This document shows positions 33,494 to 42,569 of a DNA stretch of 64,000 nt, in pieces. Positions within the stretch are counted from its first letter, which is position 1, and the number at the start of each line of letters is the position of its first letter. The notes under the pieces are model-generated. The model searched no databases. It was not told the origin of the DNA and was given only the letters and a program-made list of their open reading frames with translations. This stretch comes from Brevibacillus porteri (GTDB taxonomy: Bacteria > Bacillota > Bacilli > Brevibacillales > Brevibacillaceae). The DNA lies in the NCBI RefSeq assembly GCF_003013475.1, contig NZ_PXZO01000055.1, positions 1 to 64,000 on the forward strand. Reading direction: 5' to 3'. Both the position numbers and the translations under genes were made by a program.

Positions 33494-34258
33494 TTACGAG
33501 TGGAGCATGGAATCCCGAGTAAACCAGAGCTGATAACTGAGCATGCTGATCAGAACCGCCGAAATAGCCGCAGAGGAGCTGAAGCTGAGCATAATAAGGA
33601 TTTGGTAGCGCACGGCCTCGATGGGACTGGCACCCGCGACGATCATTCCGGTCATCATCCCTGGCAATTGGACGAGTCCGATTGTTTTCATCGTGTCAAA
33701 GGTAGGAATCATGCTCGCTTTGACAGCGCGCTTCAACACCACATGTACGGCTTGGCGTGTAGTGGCTCCCAGACAAAGCAGTGTCTCGATTTCCCCACGA
33801 GAGGCTTCTACTTCTCTGTTCATATGCGTGAGAAAAAGGCTCGTGACGATCATAGAGCTGCCAATAATCATGCCGCTCATCGGGATGAGGTACTGCGGCG
33901 TAGGAGAGACAAGCCCGAGTACAACCAACAGTCCCATGGTGATGATCTCTGTTATCCCAAGTGAAAGGGAGATCCGCCAAAAGATCCCCGATAAATGCTT
34001 CGCTCTGCTGGTAGCGTTCCACGAAGCGACCAAGATCATCATGAGAATGATCACGAAAATAAACCAGACACTATCGGCAGCAAAGACAAAATGTAGGACA
34101 TAGCCGATCGCGAGCAACTGAACGGTCGAACGGATGGTGCCAATCAAAATGTCTTTTTCCAAACCGAGCTTCTGCCAAACAGAGAGCAGAAGGGCAATGA
34201 AAACAAAGGCATAGGCAAAGAGTAGCCACATGTATGAAAACGTAAAAGTATGCGTCAT
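33494..34258 (-). CDS. FetB/YbbM-family (UPF0014) ABC permease
   Basis: A 254-residue membrane protein with about seven helices and the conserved MIIGSSMIVTSLFLTHMNREVEASRGEIETLLCLGAT and LPGMMTGMIVAGASP blocks. The E. coli FetAB pair exports iron and protects against oxidative stress; the substrate here is inferred. It overlaps the ATPase gene by four bases (ATGA), with GAGGTGA as ribosome site. The neighbouring ATPase reading frame contains an amber codon. Confidence 0.9.
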   Translation of the reverse strand: MTHTFTFSYMWLLFAYAFVFIALLLSVWQKLGLEKDILIGTIRSTVQLLAIGYVLHFVFAADSVWFIFVIILMMILVASWNATSRAKHLSGIFWRISLSLGITEIITMGLLVVLGLVSPTPQYLIPMSGMIIGSSMIVTSLFLTHMNREVEASRGEIETLLCLGATTRQAVHVVLKRAVKASMIPTFDTMKTIGLVQLPGMMTGMIVAGASPIEAVRYQILIMLSFSSSAAISAVLISMLSYQLWFTRDSMLHS

Positions 34259-35007
34259 CGCTTCACCTCGCTTAGAGCAGCATGGACATTTCCATCTTGC
34301 AAAAATTCACGAGCTTCAACGGATTGGGGCGAGTGGAAAAACGCTTCACATTCAGCGTCTTCTGCAAGCTGGTGGTTGGCCATAAACCAAATGCGCTTGC
34401 AAGCCACTCGCGCTTCTTCTAAATCATGCGTGACCCAAATTAAGGTCGTGCCCGTTTGCCGGTGCAAATTGACGAGGAGACGCTCAGCAGCCTGCTTGCT
34501 TTTCATATCGAGTGAAGCGGTGACCTCATCCAGCAGCAGGACAGGTGGCTGAAGCAACAAGCTGCGAACGAGAGCGAGCCGTTGTTTTTCACCACCGGAC
34601 AGTTGAGCGGCTGGTTTTGACCAATCGATTTCTTCCATATATAACTGCTCCATCAAGTCAGAGGCGAACTTCTTATCAAAAGGACGTTGATGCAAAGTAC
34701 TTACTGTCCGCAGGTTGTCTTCCACACTGCCTGGCAGCATAACAGCCTGCTGTGCCACATAACTGATTTTCATTCGCCAAGCTTTCGCGTCCCACAATGC
34801 CATTTCTTTCTTCTCTAAAAAAACCTTACCCGCATCAGGGTGCAGAAGACGACCCAAAATACGGAGCAAGGTGCTTTTTCCTTGGCCTGATCTTCCCAGA
34901 ATTCCAATAATCGTAGGTTCTTTAATACTAGCGTTTACGTCACGAAACAACTATGTACTCGTGGGAGAGTGGATGTGTTTCCCCAAAGCTTCGATCTTGA
35001 TGGTCAT
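34255..35007 (-). pseudogene. FetA-type ABC ATPase gene with in-frame amber codon
   Basis: From ATG 35007, nine bases after GGGAGG, the frame reads 18 codons (MTIKIEALGKHIHSPTST), then TAG (34953-34951), then continues in the same frame for 231 codons with Walker A GRSGQGKST, LSGGE signature and VLLLDEVTAS. An internal TTG at 34950 could restart translation but has no ribosome site and would drop the first beta strand and A-loop. The rest is intact, so this is a recent nonsense mutation, a sequencing error, or a shortened but functional ATPase. It overlaps fetB-like by four bases. Confidence 0.75.
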
Positions 35008-35033
35008 ATGTAAAAGCCTCCCCATTAACGCGG

Positions 35034-35065
35034 AAAACACCGAAGAGGACGAGTCTTCGGTGTTT
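35034..35065 (-). terminator. terminator after cytochrome c gene
   Basis: Twelve-bp stem AAACACCGAAGA/TCTTCGGTGTTT with a seven-base loop and four Ts on the minus strand. Confidence 0.8.
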
Positions 35066-35089
35066 CTTTCTTACTGGCTATCTATGTAC

Positions 35090-35485
35090 TTATTTTTTCT
35101 CTGACAGCCACTGTGAAACCGCTTGAATTTCTGGTTGTTTCTTCAGCATTCCAGGAGGCATGCCGCCCTTACCATCTTTGATGATTTTAGCAATGTCGTC
35201 AGCGCTGAGCGTAGCTCCAATTTTCGTCAGGTTTGGACCTGCAATGCCTTCGAGATTTTGACCGTGACAGGAAGCGCAATTTTGTTTAAATACAGCAGCA
35301 GCGTCAATTTGTGCAGTTGGTGCGCCGCCACCATTGGCTTCTTCGCCATGTTTTGGTGGGAAAATGATTGATCCTACAAGTGCAATGAGAAAAACTAGAA
35401 ACAAGATACCAAACGAAGTGAAAAAGGCCTTCGCGGAATCAATTACATCGTTTTGATTCATGTCTTTTTTGTTGGACCCAGCCAT
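35090..35485 (-). CDS. membrane-anchored small cytochrome c
   Basis: A 131-residue protein. One membrane helix (FFTSFGILFLVFLIALVGSIIF, about residues 22-43) anchors it, a Gly-rich linker follows, and a single class-I cytochrome c domain has the haem site CASCH and a distal Met ligand in GGMPPGM. It probably passes electrons to an oxidase on the outer face, like CccA (c-550). The ATG at 35485 is ten bases after GGGAGG. No oxidase or maturation genes adjoin. Confidence 0.92.
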   Translation of the reverse strand: MAGSNKKDMNQNDVIDSAKAFFTSFGILFLVFLIALVGSIIFPPKHGEEANGGGAPTAQIDAAAVFKQNCASCHGQNLEGIAGPNLTKIGATLSADDIAKIIKDGKGGMPPGMLKKQPEIQAVSQWLSEKK

Positions 35486-35766
35486 CTGACAAAGACCTCC
35501 CAAAGCAAATTATAAAGTTTCATGGTAATTTTACGGCAAAAGTTTGACAATATCAAGGCGACTACCAAACAAGACAAAGAAAGTACACAATTTGCCATTT
35601 TTTCGTAAAAACACGTTGCTCTTAGTCTACCTTATAACGGTCAATATTATTTGAGAGAATTTCTCTTATAATGGAAGGGATAGCGGGTTGCTGTTACCAG
35701 ATAAGTGTGATAAAGTTGTTGTATTGGTTTTTTCCGCCTTGGAAATACGTTTTGAGGTGAATGAAA

Positions 35767-36009
35767 ATGGCATTGGCTGCGAAAATTTTACTTGTGATCG
35801 CAAGTATTGGCTTAATTATCGTCGTGTTGCTGCAATCGGGAAAAAGTGCCGGCCTTTCCGGAGCGATTGGTGGCGGCGCAGAGCAACTGATGGGCAAACA
35901 AAAAGCCCGCGGGATTGACGCACTTTTAGGGAAACTGACCGTTGTATTTGCGGTTGGCTTCATGATTTTTGCGATTTTGCTCGGGTATTTCTTGAAATCA
36001 GGAGCGTAA
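35767..36009 (+). CDS. secG: preprotein translocase subunit SecG
   Basis: An 80-residue protein with two membrane helices and the signature VVLLQSGKSAGLSGAIGGGAEQLMGKQKARG between them. SecG joins SecYE to aid protein export. The second of two in-frame ATGs (35767) is preferred because GAGGTGA abuts the first. As in B. subtilis, secG precedes rnr and smpB. Confidence 0.96.
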   Translation: MALAAKILLVIASIGLIIVVLLQSGKSAGLSGAIGGGAEQLMGKQKARGIDALLGKLTVVFAVGFMIFAILLGYFLKSGA

Positions 36010-36023
36010 TAGACGAACGGCCG

Positions 36024-36055
36024 AAAGACAGCGAGTGCAACTTGCTGTCTTTTTC
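36024..36055 (+). terminator. terminator or attenuator between secG and rnr
   Basis: Stem AAAGACAGC/GCTGTCTTT, 11-base loop, then Ts. rnr may have its own promoter or be transcribed by read-through. Confidence 0.78.
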
Positions 36056-36151
36056 TCTATTCCGATTGCGATATGCGGGAACGGTGAATACTACATAATA
36101 GGATGGTCATGGAGAAACGCGGGAATGCCACGCGAAAAAGGAGGTTTGTGA

Positions 36152-38683
36152 ATGGAAGACCAAGAAAAAATACTCGCGTTTATGCGAGAGCAAGCATACC
36201 ACCCGATGACGGTGAGGGAACTGGAAGAAGCGTTTGGAATCAAGGATTCTGCCACGTTCAAGGAGCTTGTGAAAACGCTGAATGCACTGGAAGCGAGCGG
36301 AGAGGTGATCCGCACCAGAGCGAATCGGTATGGCGTGCCTGAAAAAATGAATCTGGTACGCGGACGTCTGCAAAGTCATCCAAAGGGCTTTGGATTTGTG
36401 ATCCCGGAGACACCTGACTCGGATGACGTATATGTACATGCGAATGATATGAATGGTGCACTCCATGGCGATACGGTTTTTGTCCGCGTGGAAAAAGAAG
36501 CAGGCGGCAATCGCCTGGAAGGGCAGATCATCCGCATTGTCGAGCGCGGAATCAAGCAGGTCGTAGGGACATTCAAGGATGAGAGGCATTACGCGTTTGT
36601 CATCCCCGACGAAAAGCGAATCGGCAAAGATATTTTCATCCCGAAAGACTCCTTTAACGGAGCAGTAGATGGTCACAAGGTAGTCGTGAACATCGTTCGC
36701 TATCCAGAGGGGCGTGTGAATCCAGAGGGTGAAGTCGTTGAGATTCTCGGACATAAGAACGATCCGGGCGTCGATATTCTGTCGATCATCCGCAAGTTTA
36801 ACTTGCCTGAGGCTTTTCCTGAGGACGTATTAGCTGAGGCTGAGGCGGCACCAGATGAGATATCCGAGGAAGAGATCAAGGGTCGTCGTGACTTACGTGA
36901 TCGTATGATGGTCACCATTGATGGAGCAGATGCCAAAGACTTGGATGATGCGGTGTCTCTTGAGAAGCTGCCAAATGGAAACGTAAGACTCGGCGTTCAT
37001 ATCGCTGACGTGAGCTATTACGTTCGCGATAAGTCCCAGCTGGATAATGAGGCGTATCGTCGCGGTACCAGTGTCTACTTGGTTGACCGCGTCATTCCGA
37101 TGCTGCCACATCGCTTGTCCAACGGAATATGCAGTCTCAATCCGCAGGTGGATCGCTTGACGATTTCTTGTGATATGGAGATGGATGCAGGCGGGAACAC
37201 CGTTAAGTACGATATATTTTTGAGCGTGATTCGTACAGATGAGCGAATGACATATGCGGATGTACGAAGTATTTTGGACGACAAGGACGAAGCACTGATC
37301 GAGAAGTACAGCCAGCTCGTCCCGATGTTCGAGGAAATGAAGAATTTGGCATTGAAGTTGCGTGGAAAACGTATGCAGCGTGGTGCCATTGACTTTGACT
37401 TCCGCGAAGCGAAAATTTATGTGGATGAAGCGGGTACACCTACGGAAATCGGCTTCCGTACGAGATCGATTGCGGAGCAGATTATCGAGGAGTTCATGCT
37501 CGCTGCCAACGAAACAGTGGCGGAGCACTTCCACTGGATGAAGCAGCCGTTCATGTACCGGATTCACGAAGACCCGAACGCTGAAAAGCTCATGGCCTTC
37601 ATGGAGTTCATCACGAATTTTGGCTACTCGATCCGCGGGAAGGGCAATTCTGTTCATCCACGTGCGTTGCAGCAGCTGCTGGAAGAGGTAAAAGGAACGC
37701 CGGAAGAAATTATTATCAGCACGGTCATGCTGCGTTCGATGAAGCAAGCGCGTTACGACGCGGAAAGCTTGGGGCATTACGGCTTGTCTACGGAGTTTTA
37801 TACCCATTTTACTTCGCCGATTCGCCGTTATCCCGACCTGATCGTCCACCGCCGTATTCGCGAATGGATCGAGTTGGGGAATCAAATATCAGAAAAACGT
37901 CTGGGGTACTGGGCAGAGCAAATGCCAGTAATCGCAGAGCATGCGTCACAGCGTGAACGGTTGGCTGTCGATGCCGAGCGTGAAACAGACGATCTGAAAA
38001 AAGCGGAGTTCATGCTTGAGCGAGTGGGAGAAGAATTCGAAGGTGTCATCTCCAGCGTCACTTCGTTTGGGATTTTTGTCGAGCTGCCTAATACCATTGA
38101 AGGCTTGGTGCACGTCAGCTTTTTGACCGACGACTACTATCATTACCATGAGAAAATGTTTGCGCTGGTCGGTGAGCGTACTGGAAAGCAGTACCGGATC
38201 GGGGATGTCGTCGAGGTACGTGTAGCGAATGTCAACGTGGATGAACGCACCATCGACTTCGAAATCGTCGGGATGCCGAAGGCTGGCTTCCGTGGTAGCC
38301 GTGAGCGTACGCCTCGCGTCATAGATGGTCGCGGTGGGGATCGTAAGCCGACACGTGGAAAGCAACAAGAACGTTCACGTACAGGCCGTCCAGATCGTCC
38401 TGGCAGACCAGATCGACCAGATCGACCAGATCGTCAAAAGGACAAAAAGCATCCAGCGGAAATCCGTCAGAAATACAAGGATCGCCGCAAAACGGAAGGG
38501 AACAAACCTCCTCGTCGTACTGGATCGGGCAAAGCATCGAACGGTGAAGAAGTGCTGCCAATCGGTACAGGAGAAGGAGATACCCCAGCGAAACGCCAGA
38601 AGGGATTCTGGGAAGATCTCGTCAAGTCCAAGAAAAAGAATCGCAAAAATGTAGCCAGTCAGGTGAAACGGAAACGCCGTTAA
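36152..38683 (+). CDS. rnr: ribonuclease R
   Basis: An 843-residue 3'-5' exoribonuclease. Order: winged helix (about 5-65), cold-shock domains (about 70-240), RNB domain with the metal-binding DGADAKDLDDAVS at 257-269, S1 domain (about 635-715), then a long basic low-complexity tail of about 125 residues. The tail contains four near-perfect Arg-Pro-Asp units (DRPGRPDRPDRPDRQ) and Lys/Arg clusters. RNase R degrades structured RNA and works with tmRNA in trans-translation. AAAGGAGG precedes the ATG. Confidence 0.97.
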   Translation: MEDQEKILAFMREQAYHPMTVRELEEAFGIKDSATFKELVKTLNALEASGEVIRTRANRYGVPEKMNLVRGRLQSHPKGFGFVIPETPDSDDVYVHANDMNGALHGDTVFVRVEKEAGGNRLEGQIIRIVERGIKQVVGTFKDERHYAFVIPDEKRIGKDIFIPKDSFNGAVDGHKVVVNIVRYPEGRVNPEGEVVEILGHKNDPGVDILSIIRKFNLPEAFPEDVLAEAEAAPDEISEEEIKGRRDLRDRMMVTIDGADAKDLDDAVSLEKLPNGNVRLGVHIADVSYYVRDKSQLDNEAYRRGTSVYLVDRVIPMLPHRLSNGICSLNPQVDRLTISCDMEMDAGGNTVKYDIFLSVIRTDERMTYADVRSILDDKDEALIEKYSQLVPMFEEMKNLALKLRGKRMQRGAIDFDFREAKIYVDEAGTPTEIGFRTRSIAEQIIEEFMLAANETVAEHFHWMKQPFMYRIHEDPNAEKLMAFMEFITNFGYSIRGKGNSVHPRALQQLLEEVKGTPEEIIISTVMLRSMKQARYDAESLGHYGLSTEFYTHFTSPIRRYPDLIVHRRIREWIELGNQISEKRLGYWAEQMPVIAEHASQRERLAVDAERETDDLKKAEFMLERVGEEFEGVISSVTSFGIFVELPNTIEGLVHVSFLTDDYYHYHEKMFALVGERTGKQYRIGDVVEVRVANVNVDERTIDFEIVGMPKAGFRGSRERTPRVIDGRGGDRKPTRGKQQERSRTGRPDRPGRPDRPDRPDRQKDKKHPAEIRQKYKDRRKTEGNKPPRRTGSGKASNGEEVLPIGTGEGDTPAKRQKGFWEDLVKSKKKNRKNVASQVKRKRR

Positions 38684-38697
38684 ACAATTGTTTAAAC

Positions 38698-38740
38698 CCC
38701 GAAAAGTACTCGGAGCGATCCGTTTCCCTTTTCGGGGATG
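38698..38740 (+). terminator. hairpin after rnr
   Basis: Ten-bp stem CCCCGAAAAG/CTTTTCGGGG with a 21-base loop, but no T-run. Perhaps an mRNA 3'-end or a partial terminator before smpB. Confidence 0.55.
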
Positions 38741-38831
38741 GCTATTTACCGGGTAAATGACTTGCCACAATGGGCAAAATTTGCTAGACTAACTGGTACG
38801 AAACGCAGTACGTACAAGTGAGGTGATCTCC

Positions 38832-39305
38832 ATGTCAAAAGAGAAGGCCGGAACCAAGACAATCGCCCAAAACCGAAAAGCGCGCCACGATTACCACATC
38901 GAGCAAGTATACGAGGCAGGCATTGAGCTGACCGGTACGGAGATCAAGTCCGTGCGTGCGGCGCGTGTCCAGCTCAAGGACAGCTTTGCCCGTGTGCAGA
39001 ATGGCGAATTGCTTCTGTACAATGTGCACATCAGTCCGTACGAGCAGGGAAATCGTTTTAACCATGAGCCAGAGCGGACTCGCAAGCTGCTGATGCGCCG
39101 CTTGGAAATCCTCAAGCTCAATGGTCTGATTCGCGAAAGAGGCTACTCACTGGTCCCACTCAGCATTTATTTGAAGGGCGGCTGGGCCAAGGTCGAGCTC
39201 GCACTTGTCAAAGGGAAAAAGAACTACGACAAGCGCGAAGACCTCAAGAAAAAAGAGTCCACGCGTGATATCGAGCGTGCTCTGCGCGAACGTCAAAAAG
39301 GTTGA
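38832..39305 (+). CDS. smpB: SsrA-binding protein SmpB
   Basis: A 157-residue tmRNA-binding protein. It has the family start AQNRKARHDYHIEQVYEAGIELTGTEIKS, the central GNRFNHEPERTRKLLM and the basic C-terminal tail needed inside the ribosome (KKNYDKREDLKKKE). The ATG at 38832 follows GAGGTGAT. It is next to ssrA, its RNA partner. Confidence 0.98.
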   Translation: MSKEKAGTKTIAQNRKARHDYHIEQVYEAGIELTGTEIKSVRAARVQLKDSFARVQNGELLLYNVHISPYEQGNRFNHEPERTRKLLMRRLEILKLNGLIRERGYSLVPLSIYLKGGWAKVELALVKGKKNYDKREDLKKKESTRDIERALRERQKG

Positions 39306-39340
39306 TTGGATTGCACTGGCAGGCTTGGCAGCAATCAACG

Positions 39341-39370
39341 TTGAGTTTTGGTTGTCGCCTGTGCTATATT
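39341..39370 (+). promoter_or_regulatory. probable ssrA promoter
   Basis: -35 TTGAGT (39341-39346), 18-base spacer, -10 TATATT (39365-39370). A precursor of about 90 bases would be removed by RNase P. Confidence 0.55.
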
Positions 39371-39464
39371 TAATAAGCAACAACAAGCCAATACACTGTT
39401 AGTTACAATATAGTCTAGGTGCGGATTTAATGGCTCTTCACCTAGACTTTTTCTCACCTTACCT

Positions 39465-39820
39465 GGGGGCGTTCTGGATTCGACGGGGATGGTAGAGCAT
39501 GAGAAGCGAGCCGGGGGGCTGCGGACCTCGTCAACAACGCGGAACGCCATTAACTGGCAACAAACAACTTTCTCTCGCTGCTTAATAACCAGTGAGGCGC
39601 TACCATTCCATCGCCCATGTGGCATGACTAGCGCTCAACTTTAGTGGGATACGCCGGAGGCTTCCGCCTGGAGCCGAAGGAAGAAGATCAATCAGGCTAG
39701 GTAACGGGTCAGCGCGTCACTCCGCGAATCCGGTACCGAAATTTAAATGAGTGACTGCGCTCGGAGATGCTCATGTATCGCTGTTTTCGGACGGGGGTTC
39801 GAATCCCCCCGCCTCCACCA
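39465..39820 (+). ncRNA. ssrA: transfer-messenger RNA
   Basis: Begins GGGGGCGTTCTGGATTCGACGGG and ends in a T-arm (GGGTTCGAATCCC) and encoded CCA; the two ends pair as a tRNA-Ala-like acceptor. The resume codon is GGC at 39556; the tag frame GNKQLSLAA ends at TAATAA (39593-39598), so with the tRNA-borne Ala the tag is AGNKQLSLAA, ten residues. The LAA end targets tagged proteins to ClpXP. Pseudoknot-forming G/C blocks follow. Confidence 0.98.
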
Positions 39821-39837
39821 AAATACATAAAGTGAAT

Positions 39838-39861
39838 CCACCTGATGAGGGTGGTTTTTTT
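39838..39861 (+). terminator. terminator after ssrA
   Basis: Five-bp stem CCACC/GGTGG with a seven-base loop and seven Ts. Confidence 0.85.
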
Positions 39862-40060
39862 GCGTTTATGGGGGAACTGTTCTCTGGACATACTGGCGTG
39901 AGAAACCTTGGGAAATTTTAAGGCGTGTAAATGAAGATGAACGACGATAATCTGGAGTCCAGGTTGACAGTAAACATATAGCAATGACAGATGAAGAGAA
40001 AAAATACCCGTTCTCACGAGTAGGTGTCATTGTCATTATGCATGTTTTCTCTAACTACCA

Positions 40061-40756
40061 CTATCCTCTAAAAGTAAGGATATAAAAGTCTGATGTAGCG
40101 GTTGTAATGATCCAGCCTGGTGGAATTGGGGTAATTTTTGCGGTTTGTACGGTCGTTCCATAGCTTGCTCCTCCCACATACTGCCATACAAAGAAATCCG
40201 TTGTTGCTTGGGTGATCACCCAATTTGCTGGAATTCGAGTGAACTTTGCGGTCTGTACGGTCTGTCCAAAGCTTGCCCCTCCTACATACTTCAGTTGATA
40301 AAAATCCGAAGTTGCTAGAGTAATCACCCAGTTTTCTGGAACTTGGGTTATTTTTGCGGTCTGAATTGTATATCCGAAGCTTGCCCCTCCTACATACGTC
40401 CATACAAAGAAATCACTTGTTGCAACAGTGATCACCCAGTCTTTTGGAATGGGAGTCGTTCTAGCAGTCTGTACTGTCTGACCCAACTTTGCTCCACCTA
40501 CATATTGGATGACGTAGTAGTCACTCATTACTGTTGTAATGACCCAATCTGGAGGAATCGGAGTTGATTTTGAAATTTGTCTTGTAGCTCCAAAATTAAC
40601 ACTAGTTACTCTTGATACTTTACGAGAGTCGGTTGAATGATTTTGAAGTAACGTTTCCTGAGAAGATGTTGTGAGTTCAGTTGCCTTGGTAGGAATGGTT
40701 AGAGACATTGTAACTACTAGTAGACCTAAAGCAGAAACCATACTTTTTTTAAGCAT
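40061..40756 (-). CDS. secreted protein of 36-residue WVIT repeats
   Basis: A 231-residue protein with a Sec signal peptide (MLKKSMVSALGLLVVTMS..TKA). After a Ser/Thr-rich spacer, residues about 66-231 are five tandem 36-residue units, the last incomplete. Consensus: T-P-I-P-x-x-W-V-I-T-x-A-T-S-D-F-(F/Y)-x-x-x-Y-V-G-G-A-S-F-G-x-T-V-Q-T-A-K. Trp, Gly-Gly-Ala and the aromatic pair are invariant or nearly so. I do not recognise the family. The alternating pattern suggests a beta-solenoid or propeller-like surface protein. No partner gene is evident. Confidence 0.85.
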   Translation of the reverse strand: MLKKSMVSALGLLVVTMSLTIPTKATELTTSSQETLLQNHSTDSRKVSRVTSVNFGATRQISKSTPIPPDWVITTVMSDYYVIQYVGGAKLGQTVQTARTTPIPKDWVITVATSDFFVWTYVGGASFGYTIQTAKITQVPENWVITLATSDFYQLKYVGGASFGQTVQTAKFTRIPANWVITQATTDFFVWQYVGGASYGTTVQTAKITPIPPGWIITTATSDFYILTFRG

Positions 40757-40915
40757 GAACAGAACACCCCTTCATGAGAAATATTTTCTGTTAGGATTCG
40801 CTTTTGTTTTATTAAGCTCCTTCGATCATTTGGTGTTATTTCAATATTTTTCCATAAAATGTTATAGACTTAATGGTGGCTTAACGATCTCCTTCCTAGA
40901 CATAGAGCCTACCCC

Positions 40916-41210
40916 TATGGTATGGATTACCTTTTTCTTGATCGCTTCAAAATTACTACCAATAAACTTCGCACATTTAGCACTACTAAAAAACAGCCAA
41001 GATGCCTACAACCAACACCGATCCGAGATCAACAATCGTATCTACCAGTTGTCACTCGATGCTGAAGTGGCCTATCACCAAGGAAACATGGCAGAAGCAG
41101 AAAAATACGGTCAACTAGCCATTGCCGAATCCAAGGGCGTACAAAAGTATCTAATGATCAAGACACTTGAAAAAAGCAAACGCAATCTGCATCAGAGCTC
41201 TTATTTCTAG
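40916..41210 (+). pseudogene. possible gene remnant with TPR-like end
   Basis: An open frame extends from about 40755 to 41210. Its last 75 residues (SLDAEVAYHQGNMAEAEKYGQLAIAES) look truly coding and TPR-like, but the upstream part overlaps the start of the repeat-protein gene and no ribosome site is seen. An ATG at 40916 has none either. It may be the 3' remnant of a larger gene. A hairpin at about 41283-41311 follows. Confidence 0.35.
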
Positions 41211-41348
41211 GTCACTTTCCTCGTTCGTTTTCTGATTCGGGGAGGGAAAGCTGTGTCTCACGAAACCGATCTACAAGAAGAACTGTCCCGATTCAACGAT
41301 CGAGACAGTCCTTCATTGCGCTACGACTCCAGGCGTGACTAAGCAAGC

Positions 41349-41972
41349 CTATTTCTTCAATATAGCCCACTCTACTATCACAAAATTAAGAATGAGACCA
41401 GCCCAAATGTTTACATTCAATACCTCTCCAATAACGGTTTCCATACCATGCGGAAGAGAAAAACCATGAAAAATATAGTAAAGAAGGAGTAATACTGGCA
41501 CCAAAAGACGCGCGCTTATGGCAACCAATGTCATTCCAAAACTGCGAATCATCCACTTTCGGTGTTCCTCAAATTCCCTGTTGATTGCGGTAAGGTACCC
41601 TTTCCAGCATGTGAAAAGCCAAGCGAAAGATAACACAAGGAAGCTTGTTGCCTTCATGAAATTTTCTGCATAAAAGATACTCGCTAAAGAGAGGAGTCCG
41701 TTGATAAACACACTGTACACATAAATCCTCCCAAGAAAACGATGTATGCTTGGGTTCTTTAGGCGAATTCGGTCGACAAACTGAAAAAAACCAGTGAGAA
41801 GAGCAATGAAAGCAGCAACGATATGAGCAACTAATAAAGGATAGTGAATAGTGCCGGGAATAATCGTTATTCGACTGTTTGCAGGATCTAATGTTAAATA
41901 GGGAAATAGAAATGGAACGATAACCAATAGAGATATTAGAAATAATACCCACCAAATTTTAGGGATTTTCAT
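41349..41972 (-). CDS. DUF2306-type membrane protein
   Basis: A 207-residue protein with about seven membrane helices. The first helix is followed by HYPLLVAHIVAAFIALLTGFFQF and later RFLGRIYVYSVFINGL and RKWMIRSFGMTLVAISARLL, the His/Arg pattern of DUF2306 proteins. Function unknown. Its ATG overlaps the upstream gene by four bases, so the two are coupled. Confidence 0.8.
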   Translation of the reverse strand: MKIPKIWWVLFLISLLVIVPFLFPYLTLDPANSRITIIPGTIHYPLLVAHIVAAFIALLTGFFQFVDRIRLKNPSIHRFLGRIYVYSVFINGLLSLASIFYAENFMKATSFLVLSFAWLFTCWKGYLTAINREFEEHRKWMIRSFGMTLVAISARLLVPVLLLLYYIFHGFSLPHGMETVIGEVLNVNIWAGLILNFVIVEWAILKK

Positions 41973-42385
41973 ACCTTCTTCCCCCCTAGATTATGAGAAT
42001 GTTTTACGGTGGAGAGAGAGCCCCAGGAGAGAAACAAGGCAATAACAGGATGAAGCGCAGAGAGGATTCCTAAGTGAGAGGAATAAATAACGGTCAGGAA
42101 CTGTGCAACGATCATTAGGTATAATCCGAGACAAATCCAACGAAGATGTACAGGCAGCTTTCCAAGGAAAGAAAGAACCAACATGCCGACTGGAATCCAT
42201 GCAAAATAGTGAGCCAGGGTTCTATGCAGTTCCCAATGTTCTCCGTTGACGAACAGCCCAAGACCTGCCAGTGATACCTGAACAATAATGAAAGCAAAAA
42301 ACACCCATGCGAGGACAATAAACATGTACCTCCATATTTTCACACGAGGAGGGGGAAGGGGAATCTTCTCATTCATCTCAAGCAT
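41969..42385 (-). CDS. small membrane protein (DUF6220-like)
   Basis: A 138-residue protein with four membrane helices. It shows QVSLAGLGLFVNGEHWELHRTLAHYFAW, reminiscent of the DUF6220 family, recalled and not checked. GGGAGAGG precedes the ATG. First gene of a two-gene operon with the DUF2306 protein; the pair may form one membrane complex. Confidence 0.75.
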   Translation of the reverse strand: MLEMNEKIPLPPPRVKIWRYMFIVLAWVFFAFIIVQVSLAGLGLFVNGEHWELHRTLAHYFAWIPVGMLVLSFLGKLPVHLRWICLGLYLMIVAQFLTVIYSSHLGILSALHPVIALFLSWGSLSTVKHSHNLGGKKV

Positions 42386-42513
42386 GTAAAAACCTCTCCC
42401 ATCTGAATAATTTGTATTACCCCCATCCTAAACGCGAGTTCAAAACAAACCCTAAACGATTTCTAAAAAAAGGATAAAATCTGAACCACATAACGAATTA
42501 TGTACACATGCAT

Positions 42514-42554
42514 AAAAAAACAAAGACCAACATAGTAAATATCGCCGGTCTTTG
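42514..42554 (-). terminator. terminator after HExxH-protein gene
   Basis: Eight-bp stem CAAAGACC/GGTCTTTG with an 18-base loop, then seven Ts on the minus strand. Marks the end of the peptide/HExxH cassette. Confidence 0.85.
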
Positions 42555-42569
42555 ACTCATTATCAGCTA

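Noticed and set aside
38390..38440. CRISPR-like short repeats in rnr
   Set aside because: The 9-base repeats are in frame, encode Arg-Pro-Asp units, and have no spacers.
40755..41210. Intact 150-residue gene starting at 40755
   Set aside because: The start lies within the first codons of the oppositely oriented WVIT-repeat gene and has no ribosome site; only the 3' part looks coding, so it is listed as a possible remnant.
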